A DNA stretch of 64,000 bases from Pseudisothecium myosuroides. Its lineage: Eukaryota; Streptophyta; Bryopsida; Hypnales; Lembophyllaceae. The translations under genes and the position numbers were made by a program. Under the pieces are notes generated by a model that worked only from the letters and a program-made list of their open reading frames with translations, did not search any database and was not told the DNA's origin. The first letter of the stretch is position 1. Each line of letters begins with the position of its first letter. The stretch spans positions 3,474,501 to 3,538,500 of the forward strand of contig OX637291.1 of the NCBI GenBank assembly GCA_951799445.1, in the 5' to 3' direction. Shown here piece after piece: positions 1 through 11,646 of this stretch.

Positions 1-827
1 ACCGTAGGATCTTGTTGTTTGATGACTTGACAATATGTGGTAAAAATTTCAGAAAATTACACTGTGTGGATCATAAGATATAAGCATTCAAATTCGCCAA
101 AATCATTTTTTCAACCCTGCGAAAACTTGGGCAGCTGCACTTCACAAGCTCACTTATCAATGAAAAATTGTCAAAAATGGGAGTGTTTCTTTTAATTCAG
201 TTTCCTAAACAAGTTGGCTATATGCTTAGAAAATTTCACATTATTTGGAATTGTACAATATATAGGTAAAAAATAGTAAGTAGAAAAAAATAGAGAATGG
301 TTCAAAACACTGGATTGTTAAGAAGTTAATTATGGAATTGAAAAATGACAATCCCAAGGGTTGTGATGTTGTTATAAAAAATCTACATCATATAGTTTTA
401 TTTTAATCCAAAAATATTGAAAATGGAATGAAATAAACGACTTCAAAGTTTATTTTAGAGTAGAGAATCCATAACTGCCCGCAAACTAAAATTCCTTGTA
501 ATTTTTGACTCGTAGATTGAAATGGAATGATTCAAAGCTTTCCACGTATATATAACTCTAGAAACCCAGTTTCAAATTTTTATTTTTGAAAAAAGTTTTT
601 TTTTTTTATCTACCCAGATTGCTCAGCTACAAAAAAAAGTTACATATTAGGCCATAACTTTTTGACTTGTATTTCCAAATGTCATGAAATTTTGTGCATA
701 TAAAAGATATTCGTTGTCCCTACCTTCTATTAAAATTTCAACCAAAAATATGGAAATCTCCATTCACACGCACCTGCCCAAAATTTCTATATAGCCAAAA
801 ACCGTAGTTGGGTCCTTTAGGGGTTAA
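1..827. mobile_element. TTAA MITE, main family (left end outside window)
   Basis: The right end reads GGTCCTTTAGGGGTTAA (TTAA at 824-827), the terminal sequence of the main TTAA-flanked family. The body aligns by eye along nearly all of 43656-44594, including shared blocks around the words for TTGGCTATATGC, AAGTTTATTTTAGAGTAGAG and CAAAGCTTTCCA. No coding potential is seen, so it is non-autonomous. The left terminus lies before base 1. Confidence 0.75.
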
Positions 828-1910
828 CATGTCACCTCATTTGGGCATTAATGCACTAATTTTGTCAAAATCTTGAATAAGGTTGAGCCACCCATTACGA
901 ACCACTACCCCATCAACATTCAATAGAGAGTCTGAAATTCATGAGAGGGTATTACTAATTTCCAACCATGAATTCTTGGGTTCTGAACATCAATTCTTCC
1001 ACTCTTGTCATGACACATGTGCTTGGTTTGGAGTGCCAAAGTGAACAAGATGTAGTCTCTTAAATGAGCGATTTTGGAAAAGTTTAGAAGTTGGACATGG
1101 GTCCAAACCAACTTTTGGCTTTCAAAATTCATAGTAATTTCAATTCAAGTGATAAAAATATTTGCTTCACATTGCACTGCTCCAGATATGTCCAAAATTG
1201 CTTATTTGGTTGGTTATAGGTGGCTCTACTTTAGATTTGAATATTTTTCTAAACGAATTTGGGTCCAAAAAGTAGGAGACAGACTCGAACAATGCACAGA
1301 ATTGGTTTGGTCTACCTTTAAAAAACAAGTGGCAACATGAGTTGGCGCCATTAACAAGATGAAACCAGGATGAAGAGTGATCTATTTAAGGGCATCCCTA
1401 GAGCTAACGTGCAAAACATGGGCGCCAACCAAGGAGTTGTTATGGTTTGGCATGCTGTCATTTTGATTGAAGAGTGATGGCCCCACAAGAAGACTCGTCA
1501 AGTGGTCTAAAGGTGCACCATACTTCTCATTTTATTATTTAAAAAAAAATCTTCAAACTTTTGAAGAGAAGCTTTCAAAAAGTGGATTCAAAAGATTATT
1601 AAATAGCTTGGCAAGCCGCATTCAAGACTTTCCATTTGCTCATGCCTTCTTCATTTTTTGAAGTTGCCGGGCATATTTTTGCACTTGGAATGCGTGCTGT
1701 GGAGCAATTTCTAAGACATGGCTTGCCCATTGCCGCCTTTGGCACTTTGCTGTTGGGTTGCTCTAAGTAAATGACTACTGCCTCCGCACAGGCAATGATG
1801 GCAAGTGTGCAGTATCATTTTCCACTGAAGCTCGACCTCATGCAAACATGAATTTGAAACATGTGTCAGCAAAACTCCGTTGCATTGTGCCAATTTGTGA
1901 CAAAAGACTC
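828..1910. other. Intergenic, no gene recognised
   Basis: AT-rich DNA with only short stop-bounded frames. A stretch near 1090-1200 resembles 60550-60670 (shared words for AAATTCATAGTAATTTCAATTCAAG), so part of it is an old dispersed repeat. No splice-flanked conserved peptide was found. Confidence 0.5.
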
Positions 1911-2265
1911 AGGGTCGCTTTACACATAGAGGCCGGGTCAATTCGTCACCAAGCCAATTGCCCAAAATTTCAGCCCATTCTTGGGCTGGAAGCCGGCCTT
2001 AACTAATATGACATTGGCCTCCAGGCCAAGAATTGGCCTCGAATTGGCCTCCCATTTTTGGTGCACCCAATTCAACAAGCTCGGGCCATGCTCGGGCCAT
2101 GTCAGATCGTTTATTTGAGGAAAAAAAATTCTGACTTAGCAAATTGGCCCGGCCTCTTGGTGTAAAGGGGTTGGGGTTGATTTGAGCCTTTCAACCAATC
2201 ACAAGCTCGGATTGTTGGCCTCTGACACACCAAATTGGCCCGGCCTCTAGGTGTAAAGCGGCCCT
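1911..2265. mobile_element. GC-rich TIR element, possibly hAT-like
   Basis: About 355 bp bounded by a near-perfect inverted repeat of about 32 bp. The left end starts AGGGTCGCTTTACACATAGA and the right end is its complement with few mismatches (…CTAGGTGTAAAGCGGCCCT). A third, internal copy of the terminal sequence lies at about 2139-2175. The interior is rich in TTGGCC/GGCCAA words, unlike the AT-rich surroundings. If the preceding C is included the end begins CAGGG, a hAT-like terminus. The flanks (AAAAGACT and AAAAACAA) are only a weak 8-bp duplication, so the superfamily is unsure. Confidence 0.65.
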
Positions 2266-3172
2266 CAAAAACAAAAGAAAAAAAATGTATCAGCAGATGT
2301 TTACGAGCCTATTGCATGGGCTGCAAACTGAAGGGCAAAGAATTAACTTATACTCCGTTTTAACTTACCGTTTTAACTTAGAAGTCTGATACAGGGTAAA
2401 GGTAGGTTGCCTTACCTCAAGAAAGTTACTTTACAAGCCATCAAAGTCAACAAATATTTCTATAAATATTTTTATTTGTACACGTAGAGGTTCACAAGTC
2501 CCAATTACAACAAAATCCTAATTCAAAAGTGGTGCATTCTTGTAAAATTATATGAAATATTTATATAGTGTCAAATGTTGAGAAATTAGTATGGGGCAAC
2601 CTAATTTCACTATTTTGTGTAGTGACTAAGAAGCCCGAATTGGGTCTCATGTTTTTTTAAGCAATTTTGAAAATTTTATTTGGGAATTTTTAATTTTTTT
2701 AATAATTATTTATTTAAACTAATGCATGCACTGTTCTTCACTCAAGCTAATGATATAATAAAAAAAAATTTTACATTATCCTTTCTACAATATGATTAAT
2801 CAAAGTCCACATCTTAAAATTAAGAATTCTTAGTATGTAAAGGGTTAAAGTAGTATGGCCTAAAAGCGATCATTTAAGGGTTGATCTGCCTTTTTCACAG
2901 GTTTCCACAAATAGAAATATTTTTGGATCATTTTTCAGAGAAAGAAAAATGGATGTGGAACGTTACACAAGTGGTTTCATATTTTTTGAATCATTTTTGA
3001 ATTACTTATGAATTTTAAAAAAAAACCCTGTTGTAGGCACCTATTTGTGACTTCTTCCAAAATCTGACCATTTGCAACTTCTAAAGTGGTTTGAGTAAAT
3101 GAAGGCCAACGATTGGCTCTTGCAATAAATAATGCTTTTCTCTCGATTCTCTCAATGGCTTGAGAGGTTCAT
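2266..3172. other. Intergenic, no gene recognised
   Basis: Low-complexity AT-rich sequence. Around 2940-3020 is a word cluster (TTTCATATTTTTTGAA…TTATGAATTTT) that recurs near 10270, 45620 and 61230, marking a diffuse dispersed repeat. No gene or clear element boundary is visible. Confidence 0.45.
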
Positions 3173-3976
3173 TTAATCTCTAAAGGACCAAGGTGTTTTC
3201 TGGCTCCAAAACCACTTAAAACTACCATTTCTGCTGCAATCACTACCTAAACCAAAAAAAACTTTTTTTTTAGAATCTAACTGTAGGATCTTGTACTTCA
3301 CTTGTCTCAAATCATGTGGTAAAAATTTCATAAAGTACTGTATGGATTGGAAGATATTAGCATTTGAAGTTGGAAAAAGAAGTTTTTTTGAACTCTGACC
3401 TGCTATTTCAAATGACTTTGAAGGCCATTTTTGGATTTTTTTTGCATCATACACCATAAAGTTAATATTTTTTTATGTTAAACATTTGAGTTGAGATTTG
3501 GGAAAAAAAATTCAGAATGTCAAAACTTGATTTTCACATATAAAAAAATTATTAAGGAGAAGTAGGTCCAAAATTGAACAAAAAATTAAAAAAATCACCT
3601 TTTAAAAAAATAAATTGAAATTGGTTTATTAGATTTATATATACGTGGAAAGCTTTGAATCATTCCATTTTGATCAATGAGTCAAACATTATGAGGATTT
3701 TTAGTTTGCGGGCAGTTATGGATTGTCTACTCTAAGATAAACTTTGAAGTCATTTTTTTGTGTTTTTTTTTTAGCTTGGAGAACAATTTTTTTGACTTAG
3801 GGTGGCATAACTTTTGCTCCCGGGCACCGATTGGAAAAAAAATTATATTTTTAGAAAGCTACTAACATTCCCTATCTTCAAAGAAAGTTTCAAAAATCAG
3901 GTCAAAGTTTGAGGTCACACAAGCCTGCCCAAAATCCCAAAAGTCCCCCAAGGGAACTTGGTCCTTAAGGGATTAA
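3173..3976. mobile_element. TTAA MITE, main family
   Basis: Bounded by TTAA at 3173-3176 and 3973-3976. The left end is TTAATCTCTAAAGGACCAAGG and the right end is CTTGGTCCTTAAGGGATTAA, so the termini are inverted repeats with a few substitutions. Bases outside the TTAA tetranucleotides are not duplicated, which points to TTAA as the target site. The body shares blocks with the copies at 43656 and 1 in inverted orientation. No coding frame of note. Confidence 0.8.
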
Positions 3977-4925
3977 AGACCACCTAATGTCCATTTCACA
4001 CCTAAATATAGGGTCGATTTGAAGAGGCCACTCGCTTTTAGAGCATACTAACTTAGGGCCAACTTACATGTATTGGTGGGTGGTGTGCGGTCAACAATTC
4101 CAAAATATAGAATGCAATGTTATGCTCTTTCTACAATGTCTAATACACTAATATCGGTGGAACTCTCTCTCTTACATCCACGCTTACCGATCATTGGTGG
4201 AATTGTTCCTATCTTTCAGTTCCTTTTTTCGCCCATCGAACTTATTTGTAAGCTGGCCAATAGGCCCTAGCAGGCTCCCGTCCAATAGTTTGTCCTAGGA
4301 CCTACAAAAGGACCAAATGGGAAGGAAGGCTTGTAAGGAAGGTACCTCCAAAACTGCCACTTTATGCTATTGTGCCTAATTACTATCACTAGAATGGTCA
4401 AATTTTAGTATTTTGTCATTGGCAAGTGAAAACAAAGGTTCCAATGCATTGAAGAACGCAACATTTGGATGTCATATGCAAAAGTTATTAAGGAACAAAG
4501 TTTGGTTCTAAAATGGTTTCTTCGACATAGATGATGTAATTGATTTTGGAGATGTACTTAGAGTGAAGATGGTGGTTTAGGATTAGTGGCACATTTTTGT
4601 GTGCCCACCATATTGTACTTGGACGCCCTAGAGGTGAAAACACCTCAAATTGTCCCTATATTCATTTATGACAAGTAAGTTAGAGATAACATTGTATAAC
4701 AAGGCAATGGTCTTTCCCATTGTTGGGAAGGTATTATGCTTTGCTAGATATCTTAGAGGGATTTATCACTTAATTCAAGGTTTCGGGTTGGTTGAAGAGC
4801 CATATAAGATAATTTTGTTCACATTAGAGGTTTGCTTTTCAAAGGATGCAAAAGGGCGGCCCTTCCCTCATTGGAAAACAATGGTATGAACTTCCATTGA
4901 AAGTGTCATTAAATCGTTCCCTTAC
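3977..4925. other. Intergenic, no gene recognised
   Basis: Two short open frames (4073-4270 and 4650-4889, +) have no recognisable motif and no flanking splice consensus that would extend them. The interval separates two TTAA elements and is otherwise featureless to me. Confidence 0.4.
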
Positions 4926-5848
4926 TTAACCCCTAAAGGACCGGCATGCGTTTTTTGGCCATATAGAAATTTTGGGCAAGTCCGTGTGACTAGAGATTTC
5001 CATATTTTAAGCTGAAATTTTAATAGAAGGTGGGCGCGAGGAATATCTTTCATATGCACTAAATTTCAGGACATTTGGAAATAGGAGTCAAAAGTTATGG
5101 CCAAATATGTTACTTTTTTCGTAACTGGGCAGTCTGGGCAGCAGGAAAAATTTGGCAAAAATTTGATTTTTTTTTTTTAATATTTTTTTTCTTGTAGATT
5201 ATATTTTTGTCTATCTGGAAAGCTTTGATTCATTTCATTTGGATTTGTTATGAAAAGTTATGGACATTCTTGTTTTTCGGGCAGTTAGAGCATCTTCTTG
5301 AAAAAAATAACTTGTAGGATTCATTTCTGAATGCTATTTTTGCAATTTAAAAAAAATAAAAAATCTCATGGTTTAGTTTACTTGCTAGAACAATCTCACC
5401 ATTGGAATTAGTGTATTTTAATTCCATCTAAAATATATTAATGTTTTAGATTTTCCTTCTATCTCGTACCTACTTCTACTTAATAAATTTTTTAGGAATG
5501 ATAATTAAGTTTTTTTGAATATTTTTTTTTCCCTAGACTCTCAACTCAATTCTCCACTATAAAGATTTGAAGCACAAATCTCTGTAGTGCAAAAATTTTA
5601 AGTGCAAAAATCTAGTCCCGCAATGTGCTGAAATACTTGTTTTTTCCACTTTAAACGCAGATATCTTGCAATCTGAGCGGTCAAAAATTCTGAAATTTTT
5701 TCCACACATTCTCATACTAGTTAGGTGTAAGATCTTACGGTTAGATGTGAAAAAAAAATATTTTTCATTTTTTTTTACTCCTTGCTATAGAAATGGCAGT
5801 TTTGATGGGTTTTTGGCAGAAAAAAAGCCTTGGGCCTTTAGGGGTTAA
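4926..5848. mobile_element. TTAA MITE, main family, intact ends
   Basis: One of the cleanest copies (923 bp including both TTAA). The left end is TTAACCCCTAAAGGACCGGC and the right end is TTGGGCCTTTAGGGGTTAA. Outer flanks (CCCTTAC and TTGAGAT) do not repeat, so TTAA is the only candidate target duplication. The sequence is closely similar along its length to 32827-33768 and, in the opposite orientation, to 58818-59577. It carries no transposase frame. Confidence 0.88.
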
Positions 5849-6748
5849 TTGAGATTGGTTGACTATTGATTCTCTAGATTGCAGTTGGATAACCAAGCTA
5901 TGGGATGATTTCATAGACCTAAGGAGCTTTCACTTTGAAATTTCGTTGTAATTACATCTCTTATAAAAATTCTACGGAATATTTGGTCTTTGAAAAATAC
6001 ATGATTTTCAATTGCTATTACCACGGAAACTGTTTTTTCTTGGAAAAGGTGCCTCTGGCTCTTCTAAATCGTCTACTTTGACGTTTTGGAGTGATTTCAC
6101 CTTATATTTTGTTGCATTGATTTGTCCTAGTGCACATTTTATCAATTAGTGTAGGTCTCTCCAAATTGAAGGAGGTTCACTTTGATGATGTTTCCCCTTT
6201 GGTTCTCCCAATGCTGATATTTCCCCGACTTTGGTTTTCCGCAAACATTTGCTGTCCGGTTGTAACATTCGACTCAACCACCCTCCACCCTCCACTTACG
6301 AAGCTGAAGCTCCATGCATGAGCTCCCACTCTCGATGATCATTTAAGTAAGTTTGTATCCCAAGTGATTCAATTCCACCACAAGTGTAGCAAGTTGTGAT
6401 CCTTGGAGAAATTGTTCTCAGTGTCGGATCGGAGGTCGCAAGGTCGTGCATGCTACTACCGGTATATGATCCTTCTGACGTGGTTCCACTTGCTGTGCTC
6501 GAGTGAATGCAGGTAGGACTTCGGGGTTCAGGTCAGAGTTCTCGGCCACTGGGGTAGAAGGGAAGCTATTGTCGCAGTAGGCTGTTGGAAGGGGAAAGCT
6601 TTTTGGTGCATAAGGCTGCTGGAGGGAAGCGTTCGGGATTCATTTGCTGGAGTGGAGCCTTGCTGGTGTGTTGTGGAGTTTCTTTCGTTTTTTTGGCTGC
6701 CACCCGAGGCCAGTCGAGGTGGTGGATTCTCCAGACAGACCCGACACC
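5849..6748. other. Upstream region of the histidine phosphatase gene
   Basis: AT-rich until about 6400, then base composition shifts toward balanced GC. The shift marks the promoter and 5' leader of the gene starting at 6749. No TATA box or transcription start could be fixed with confidence. Confidence 0.45.
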
Positions 6749-9299
6749 ATGCCTGGTATACAGGTACCTGTTATCGCCGTGCGGTGTTTTATTGAGTTTC
6801 CTCTGTTTTTTGGAGCTTCTCTTTTGTTTCGCTTGGGAACTCGGCAAACTGCGGATTAACTTTCGTGTATGTGTGGGTGTGTTTTGTGTTTTGTGGTTTC
6901 TCTGTTGATTCATGCAGACCCATCGAAGTGGCGGCTCTTCCAAGGGCCACAAAGCAGTGCTCGATGACGAATCGTCCTCCACCGACTCGGACCCGTTTGT
7001 GCAGAACTTGTTTGTATTGCGCCATGGCGAGGCCGGGAGTGGGGAGGACGACGGAGAGGGGAGGGCGTGGGATCCGCCGCTCACCAACCGAGGGAAGCTG
7101 CAGGCGTGGCGAGTGGGGCGGAACTTGCGTATGGAGGATTGGAACGTCACGCGCGTGGTCATGTCGCCGTTCTTGAGGTGTGTGCAGACGGCGGCGGAAG
7201 TGATAGCGGGACTGTGCCTGTTGCCTTCGAGTTTGGAGCAAGGGGTCAGTGCGAATGCGGCCTCTGGCTCCGTCCCTGCTCTTAAGGCATGCTCGTAATC
7301 ACTTGAACCCCAAATGAATTTCACTTTCTTTCAGAACTTCTTGTGAGCTTAATGGCAGCTTTTGGTGCAATCAACTGCAACTGGTGCATCATTTGTGGAA
7401 TCAAAGCTGAAACTCGTGCAGCTTTCCTGCAATCAACTGAAACTGGTGCATCTTCTGTGGAATGAACTGAAACTTGTGCAACTCCTGTGAAACAACAAAC
7501 CGAAACTGGTGCATCTTTCGTGGAATCTAGTGAAACGGGTGTATATTTTGTGGAATGAGCTGGAACGGGTACACTTTTCCTCAAATGAACTGAAACTGGT
7601 GCACCTCTCTGGGATCAGCCAAAACTCGTTCATCTTTTGTAGTTTGAACTGAACCTGGTGTATATTTTGTGGAATGAACAAACACTGGTGCATTTTTTTT
7701 CGGAATTAGCTAGTATTGGTGCATTTTGTGTGGAATCAGCAAATTCAAGTGCTAATTTTGTGGAATGGAATAATGATCTAGTTTGCTTGGCTTTGTGTGT
7801 GAGCAGGCGTCGATTGAGTTTGGGCTTGCCGAAGTGATGAAAAGACAAGGAATTTCTCGTCCTCCGCAAGTAGCCCACGAGAGCTCGTTGGAGCCGTGGA
7901 CGTTAGACGTGCGTGAGCTTTACTCGCTGCTGCCCTCGGAGATCCATGATACTTCTTATCAACCCATTAGGCAAACGGTACAGACATATATACAGAGAAA
8001 CTGTTTTTTCTCTCCCATCAGAGAATACCCTCTCAGAGACTCTTTCCTTCTGCTATCAATGGTTATGTTCTGCATCAGTGGAATTTCACCGAGCAGGAAA
8101 TTTTTTTCGCTTCTCTGTTCTGCTTTAACCCTGCCTGAAAGCCTGTTGCGGCTATATATTATGAATTTGGTGATATTTGATCCAAAAAAACATTGACCAA
8201 ATACTTTTCAAGACAAAGTAAATTAATGATCACGATAGTACATAATAACAATGTATCACAACTCATATATCAAACCACAATTGAAGAGTTATAAGGCTAA
8301 ATACGGGTTGTATAGAGGGACTTCAAGGACCTTTTAAGGGTTAAAATGTTGCTCATTAGGGCTACATAAGTGTTTTATTAATTGGAGTGATGAAAGAGTC
8401 GGAAAAGAGTTTGTGATTCTTTGATTTCTCATGCTTGCCAATGTTATTTCAAAAGGGATGATAAATGTTGTTATAGTAAAAAGTTGCAATCTAGCACTCA
8501 TACCATATGATGTTATGAAAGTTGCATTCTACCACTTACCATTTTGAAGTTGCACACTAGCTTTGAAAATGCTTCAGTCGGTTGCTTCCCTGTGCTTGTT
8601 TTGTGATATTTGCTTTCTATTAATCTGGAAATTGCATTTTGTTCATGCAGTTACCCTCTTGTAGGGAGAGTGCAGCTGATAAGCAGAGTCGATATACTAC
8701 TACCATGCAGAAGATTGCTAATAGATTTCATTCTGAGCACATATTATGCATCACGCATGGTATGCTTTCACTGCCTTGTGAATTTTGCATTTTTGTAGTC
8801 TTTTTCAAATTGATGCTTCTTAAACCTTGGAATGCCAGTAGAATGAAAATCTTCCTTCTTGGTACTGTGTGAGTCATTTTCTTAACAAAAACTATGAGTA
8901 CTCATTGAAGGCCAAGCTATTGTGCAAGATCTCCCCTTTTCATACAAAATTTTGAGGACAAACACCTGCACTTCTGCCTTAAGGATACTTTGTCATCCAT
9001 CTGACACTTGGTGTCTGCAACAAGTTCACAGGGTTAAAAGCTATTTTTTCATTGCATGATTTTTTGGAGACTATTGTGACAATGATTCTATCAACTTGTG
9101 TGTAGGTGAAGGAGTGATGGAAGCAGCATCAATGATGTGGCCTTGCGTTGAAATGCATGGAGTAATGTTTTGCGCACATATACATGCGCAACGTCCCCAC
9201 TTTAACTGTGAAGATGGTGAAAAAATGCATATCGGTGAATGGGAGTTGTTAACAGAGTCTGGGTCAAGTTCTGAAATATTTTATGCCCCTTCTTCTTAA
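6749..9299 (+). CDS. Histidine phosphatase superfamily (phosphoglycerate mutase-like, UBASH3/TULA type), 5 exons
   Basis: Deduced exons are 6749-6763, 6918-7244, 7807-7977, 8651-8759 and 9106-9299, giving 271 residues. Each intron starts GT and ends AG, and the frame stays open across all joins. The catalytic core is visible: LFVLRHGE (Arg40-His41), SPFLRCVQTA (Arg92), a FGLAE element near 120-123, and ITHGEGV (His207). In this superfamily the first His is phosphorylated and the second His with the Arg residues binds phosphate. The SPFLRCVQTA form is typical of the UBASH3/TULA branch and of small plant phosphoglycerate-mutase-family proteins, rather than true glycolytic enzymes; the substrate is unknown. 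The start was chosen because the short exon MPGIQ splices in frame to exon 2, though an in-frame upstream start cannot be excluded. Introns 2 and 4 carry a minisatellite and a MITE. No signal peptide is seen. Confidence 0.85.
7371..7770. repeat. Intronic minisatellite, ~30-bp unit, about 13 copies
   Basis: Intron 2 of the histidine phosphatase gene is mostly a degenerate tandem array with a unit near GAAACTGGTGCATCTTTTGT plus GGAATGAACT. Successive GGTGCA-like words sit about 27-33 bp apart from about 7383 to 7750. Copies differ by several substitutions each, so the array is old. Repetitive open frames on the minus strand here are by-products of the repeat. Confidence 0.85.
8882..9037. mobile_element. 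Short TTAA MITE (230-bp family), eroded, in intron 4
   Basis: Resembles the element at 56841-57071 over its central part (shared words GTACTCATTG, AAGATCTTCCCTTT-like, TGTCATCCAT) and ends with GGGTTAA at 9031-9037. The left TTAA (8882-8885) no longer has a clear inverted repeat. It lies wholly inside intron 4 of the phosphatase gene. Confidence 0.6.
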
Positions 9300-10756
9300 T
9301 TTATGCTTACATTAGTAGCCTTTGATAATGTGTATTTTTAGAGAATTTTGACCTAATAGTGCAATTTTAACAACCAGAATTAGTTATAGATGAAAAATGC
9401 ACGAAGGATGTTAAGTACGTAAATTAGAATATAGTCACTATGTCAAATGTTACTATATGAAGTGTACAGATTGAAATATGTGAACTTGGAAACATTATTA
9501 TGATATATTATAATTTGGAATAACTTTTACATAGATTGTTTTAAACTTTTTATGTTTTTATTTCAGATTTATTTATAATTGCATATAATTTGTTATTATC
9601 ATAATTATTGTTTTCATTCTACTTTTAAAAATAAAAAAATATTTTAATTATCATTTTTGTATTATTAATATTTTAAATTATTATTATTATCTCTGAAAAT
9701 ATTTATTTTTTCTTGAATTGAATGGCTGGGAAATCTCCCCGTAACACAAGTATGTAAGCAATCATATGTCTTCTGACATATCTTATTTCAAAAAGTTTCC
9801 GGATGTTGATGTGTCATCAATTCATGCAAGTATGGAGAAAAGGTTTTCAATGAGTGGCGTGTATATATAGAGACTGAAAATTCAAGCAAGTACTTTCATG
9901 CTATGTACTTGTTTCTACTTTTTATTATTTAAGCAATCATTTTATATTAAATATAAAATAATTAAATATTATATTTTCAGAGATAATAATAATAATTTAA
10001 AATATTGGTATTGCTTTTGGATGTTATACAAAATTGAATTTCAAATACGAAAAAAGATTTTTTTTTAATGTAGATAAAGTAGGTAGTTTACAATAAAAAT
10101 TTATTTGTCTTGGATAGATTGGATTTAATTTGCGTGAAGAAAATTAAGACTGGATGTCTAGGAAACATTCTTCTAAATGTTGAGTCTTACTTTCAGAAGT
10201 GTTGAAGATTTCAAATAGTTTTAATAATCAGTACTTTTTAAAGATATCATAGAGTTGCATTTATAAATTGTTTCATATTTTTTGGACCTTTGAGAAATTA
10301 ATTATGAATTTTCAAAGTTACTATAACTTATTTGTCTCTTTGGGATTTTTTAGAAAGAAATCCATTGAATACTTACATGAATATTGTTTGTAAGTGCAAT
10401 TTGAAGAATAAAGATAGTTTTAATCTCTAAAAAATGAAGTTGTTGAATAATGAATTGAAAATTTAGGTAGGTTCTTATAAAGGGTTAATGCACAGTACAA
10501 TCAATCAATTCTTCGACAAAGATTCCACAAATATTATTAGTACATTTTGTTTTGACTATGCATTTTGATAAAAATTGTAGAAGGTGATGGATGAATAAGA
10601 GCTTTTTGACATTGCTAATTTGGAATTTTTGATGTTAAAGATAATTAGTTGGCAAATAGAAGTTAACCAATAGGTCATTAAGTAGCGACTAAATAGGAAT
10701 CTAAAAGTATCTTTGGTAGTTTTCAAGTTGGATTTGCTTTGCATTGTTTCAAGTGC
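9300..10756. other. AT-rich intergenic DNA with an inverted repeat
   Basis: Holds two arms of about 40 bp, 9661-9703 and 9972-10013, that are near-perfect reverse complements built around TTATTATTATTATCTCTGAAAATAT. They are about 270 bp apart and would form a long hairpin. No target duplication could be fixed. The rest is AT-rich with no recognised gene. Confidence 0.5.
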
Positions 10757-11646
10757 TTAACCCCTAAAGTCTAAAGACTTTTTTTCATCAAAAAACATTC
10801 AAAATTGTGATTTCTATTGCGAAGAATAATGAACTTTATAGTTTTATTTTTATACATTTAATTGTAAAATCTTGCAAGAATGTGTGGAAAAAATTTCAAA
10901 AACTTTCCTTCAAGATAAATGCACTTAAAGTAAAAAAAAACAATTTTTTTAATACATTTTGTGACTTTGAATTTTTTGAAATTTTAAATTTTTGCACTAA
11001 TTATTTTGATTTTAAAACATTTTATATTAAAGATTTGAGTTGAAAGTCTAAGAAAAAAAATTCAAAAAAAAACTATTTGATTTTTATTCTTTGAAATTTT
11101 ATTAAGTAGAAGTAGATACAAGTTTGAAGGAAAAACTAAATTGTCCGTAGCTCTAAGATGGAATTGAAAGACATTAATTCCTACTGTAAGATTTTTCTAG
11201 CAAGTATATTTAACCTTGTGAAAATTTTAATTTTTAAAATTTTAAAATTGAATTCAAAAACAAATCCAATATATTATTTTCTCAAGAAGTTTCCATGATT
11301 GTCTCTAAAAGAAAAAGCTCCATAATTTTTACATCACTAATCCAAATGAAATGAATCAAAGCTTTACATGTAGACAAAAATATAATGTATGACAAAAAAG
11401 AGTTTAAATTAATTTCAAATTTCTTTGGACTTTTTTGCTACTTGGTTTCCTCCATTTTGAGCTTATTGTGGAATAATTATTTTTCTCCAATACTAATTGA
11501 AATAAAAAATATATATTTTTGGAAATCTAATGTATTTTTCTATCTTAAAAAAAGTTTCAAAATACCATCAAGAATTGAGATTACACAAGCCTACCGAAAA
11601 TTCATTTTATCCCTTAAGGCAGGGATTTTAGAACTTTAGAGATTAA
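10757..11646. mobile_element. TTAA MITE, main family, diverged
   Basis: Bounded by TTAA at 10757-10760 and 11643-11646. The left end is TTAACCCCTAAAGTCTAAAG and the right end is GAACTTTAGAGATTAA. It shares internal order with 58818-59577 (CTTGCAAGAATGTGTGGAAAA, GAAGTAGATACAAG, TTTCTAGCAAG) but has many substitutions, so it is older than the 4926 copy. Confidence 0.75.

Noticed and set aside
4926..4942. TTAACCCCTAAAGG as interstitial telomere repeat (CCCTAAA)
   Set aside because: The CCCTAAA word occurs once per element end, not in tandem, and is paired with an inverted copy at the other end.
5666..5848. Short frames inside TTAA elements (also 3173-3457, 33508-33847, 58951-59136)
   Set aside because: They recur in different frames and orientations among copies and are not conserved as proteins.
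6566..7324. 252-codon open frame on the minus strand opposite the phosphatase gene
   Set aside because: It runs antisense across exons 1-2 and the intron between them, has low-complexity Ser/Thr/Pro content and no family motif. The plus strand carries the conserved phosphatase motifs.
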